From contig UQVA01000036.1 in assembly GCA_900544405.1 (NCBI GenBank), positions 1 through 14,196 on the forward strand: a DNA stretch of 14,196 nucleotides. The letters are read 5' to 3'. Within the stretch, counting starts at the first letter, position 1. Each line of letters begins with the position of its first letter. The position numbers and the translations under genes were made by a program. Under the pieces are notes generated by a model. It had not been told where the DNA came from. It did not search any database and saw nothing but the letters and a program-made list of their open reading frames with translations. This stretch comes from an uncultured Eubacteriales bacterium (lineage in GTDB: Bacteria; Bacillota; Clostridia; Oscillospirales; Oscillospiraceae). Positions 12,474-14,196 of this stretch are shown in pieces.

Positions 12474-14196
12474 ATGGCGAAGTTTGCACCCCAGGAGGAG
12501 CTGTCTCTCAGCGACCAGATGAAGGTCCGCCGGGAGAAGCTGAACGACCTCCGCAGCCAGGGCCTGGACCCCTTCGTTCAGACCAAGTTTGACGTGACCG
12601 CCACCTCCGCCCAGATCAAGGACCATTTCGAGGAAATGGAAGGCAAGACCGTGTCCCTGGCCGGCCGGCTCATGAGCAAGCGTGGCATGGGCAAGGTGGT
12701 TTTCTGCGACCTGCAGGATAACGCCGGCCGCATCCAGCTTTATGTGAAGATCGACGAGATGGAGGAGGATTCCTTCAACCGTTTCAAGAAGAACGACATT
12801 GGTGACATCGTGGGTGTCAAGGGCGACGTGTTCCGGACCCAGCGGGGCGAAATTTCCGTCCGGGTCCACGAGGCCACCCTGCTTTCCAAGTCCCTGCTGC
12901 CCCTGCCGGAGAAGTTCCACGGTCTTACCGACCGGGAGACCCGGTATCGTCAGCGTTATGTTGACCTCATCGTGAACCCGGAGGTCAAGGACACCTTCGT
13001 GAAGCGGAGCCAGATCCTGCGGGAGCTGCGGCATTTTCTGGATGGCCGGGGCTTCCTGGAGGTGGACACCCCCATCCTGACCCCCTTTGAGATCGGCGCT
13101 TCCGCGCGCCCCTTCTACACCCATCACAACACCCTGAACATCGACATGGTGCTGCGTATCGAGACGGAGTTGTACCTGAAGCGGCTGATCGTGGGCGGCA
13201 TGGACCGAGTCTACGAGGTGGGCCGCATCTTCCGGAACGAAGGCATGGACCCCACCCACAACCCGGAATTCACTACCATCGAGCTGTATCAGGCCTACAC
13301 CGATTTTCACGGCATGATGGACCTGGTGGAGGACATGATGAAGACCGTGGCCATGAACGTCTGCGGCACTCTGCAAATTAACTACCAGGGCAAGGACATC
13401 GACCTGAGCCACTGGGAGCGAATGACCATGATCGAAGCCGTGAAGAAGTATTCCGGTGTGGACTTCGCCGCCATTACCTCCGATGAGGAGGCCATCGCTA
13501 TCGCCAAGGAAAAGCACGTTGAACTGCCGGAAATTCCCACCAAGGGCGCCATTCTGGCGGAGTTCTTCGACGCATTCGTGGAAGAAAACCTCATCCAGCC
13601 CACCTTTATTTACGATTACCCCGTGGAGAACAGTCCCCTGGCCAAGCGGAAGCCCGACGATCCCGCCTTCACCGAGCGGTTTGAGTATTTCATCAACGCC
13701 ACGGAGTTCGGCAACGCCTTCTCCGAGCTGAACGACCCCATCGACCAGAAGGGCCGCTTCGAGCGGCAGGTGGCCGAGCGAAAGTCTCTGGACCCGGACT
13801 GCAAGGCCCAGGTAGATTACGATTACGTCACCGCTCTGGAATACGGTCTGCCTCCCACGGGTGGCCTGGGCTTCGGTGTAGATCGGCTGGTAATGCTGCT
13901 GACCGACTCCGCCTCCATCCGGGACGTGCTGTTGTTCCCGACAATGAAACCTTTGGACTCCGACAAGAAGGTTTCCAAGGAAGTTTCGGCTCCTGCGGAG
14001 GCTGCTCAGGCGGCTCCGGTCGTGGAGGAAAAAATCGATTTTTCCAATGTTCAGATCGAGCCTCTGTTCCAAGATCAGGTCGATTTTGACACCTTCTCCA
14101 AGAGCGATTTCCGTGCCGTAAAGGTCAAGGAATGCGAAGCCGTGAAGAAGTCCAAAAAGCTCTTAAAGTTCGTTTTGGACGACGGAACCGGCGTAG
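12474..14196 (+). CDS. lysS: Lysyl-tRNA synthetase, class II, with C-terminal tRNA-binding domain (3' end outside window)
   Basis: LysRS charges tRNA-Lys with lysine. The frame is open to the window edge for 574 codons with no stop. An anticodon-binding OB-fold lies at about 55-150 (VSLAGRLMSKRGMGKVVF). The class II core has the GASARPFYTHHN block, ELYLKRLIVGGM, motif 2 FRNEGMDPTHNPEFTTIE from about 252, FGNAFSELNDP, and motif 3 GGLGFGVDRLVML near 461-473. Standard bacterial LysRS ends soon after LLFPTMKP (about residue 495). Here a linker of about 35 residues, rich in Ala, Pro and Val, leads into FSKSDFRAVKVKECEAVKKS and KLLKFVLDDG (from about 537), which resembles the Trbp111/EMAP-II tRNA-binding domain at the end of many MetRS. 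Linker Ala codons are GCT or GCG in all six cases, while the body mostly uses GCC. GAGGGG, 7 nt before the ATG, lies at the end of greA. Confidence 0.94.
   Translation, partial: MAKFAPQEELSLSDQMKVRREKLNDLRSQGLDPFVQTKFDVTATSAQIKDHFEEMEGKTVSLAGRLMSKRGMGKVVFCDLQDNAGRIQLYVKIDEMEEDSFNRFKKNDIGDIVGVKGDVFRTQRGEISVRVHEATLLSKSLLPLPEKFHGLTDRETRYRQRYVDLIVNPEVKDTFVKRSQILRELRHFLDGRGFLEVDTPILTPFEIGASARPFYTHHNTLNIDMVLRIETELYLKRLIVGGMDRVYEVGRIFRNEGMDPTHNPEFTTIELYQAYTDFHGMMDLVEDMMKTVAMNVCGTLQINYQGKDIDLSHWERMTMIEAVKKYSGVDFAAITSDEEAIAIAKEKHVELPEIPTKGAILAEFFDAFVEENLIQPTFIYDYPVENSPLAKRKPDDPAFTERFEYFINATEFGNAFSELNDPIDQKGRFERQVAERKSLDPDCKAQVDYDYVTALEYGLPPTGGLGFGVDRLVMLLTDSASIRDVLLFPTMKPLDSDKKVSKEVSAPAEAAQAAPVVEEKIDFSNVQIEPLFQDQVDFDTFSKSDFRAVKVKECEAVKKSKKLLKFVLDDGTGV

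Noticed and set aside
12432..14072. Minus-strand frame of 546 codons opposite lysS
   Set aside because: The plus strand encodes LysRS with all class II motifs. The minus frame is a His/Leu/Val-rich shadow with no start signal.

Overview
The window looks like a chromosomal segment from a GC-rich, Gram-positive anaerobe of the Bacillota, most likely class Clostridia near Oscillospirales/Oscillospiraceae. This is inferred from the type of FtsEX and CwlO/PcsB-like hydrolases, the style of the lysyl-tRNA synthetase, the MEP-pathway genes and strong AGGAGG-type ribosome sites. No rRNA or taxonomic marker was searched. Almost all of the window is housekeeping DNA.

Layout. Positions 1-100 are the left tip of an IS3-family insertion sequence running off the left edge; only the first 12 codons of orfA are present. 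Next, on the minus strand, is a lipoprotein with three TPR-like repeats (143-1132) and its promoter, preceded by a 20-bp-spaced direct repeat. A non-coding stretch with GC-rich dyads and a pyrimidine-rich tract (about 1243-1427) leads to the RNase P RNA gene rnpB (minus, about 1467-1898) and its strong terminator. The rnpB promoter lies back to back with the promoter of murD-ispD-ispF (2012-4570), which joins peptidoglycan precursor synthesis to isoprenoid precursor synthesis and ends in a terminator.

A second plus-strand unit, 4728-10085, is a cell-envelope cluster: ftsE and ftsX, then two tandem secreted coiled-coil/M23 hydrolases of the CwlO/PcsB type, then (after a hairpin terminator or attenuator) a membrane-anchored S41 protease with a PDZ domain. 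FtsEX is known in other Bacillota to control such hydrolases through FtsX, so these genes plausibly form one septal or lateral wall-remodelling module with two alternative effectors. A bidirectional terminator separates it from a convergent single-gene ABC exporter (10126-11748, minus) with a shortened nucleotide-binding domain and an LSLGE signature. Divergent from that are greA and lysS; lysS runs off the right edge and carries a C-terminal tRNA-binding (Trbp111/EMAP-like) extension.

Promoters. Six sigma-A type promoters were read by eye (for the lipoprotein, rnpB, murD, ftsE, the ABC exporter and greA), and all have 17-bp spacers. No CRISPR array, prophage, tRNA or obvious new defence system is visible. 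The most notable items are the IS-tip hairpin that can hide the transposase ribosome site from read-through transcripts, the LysRS domain fusion, the duplicated hydrolase behind ftsEX, and the unusual ABC exporter.
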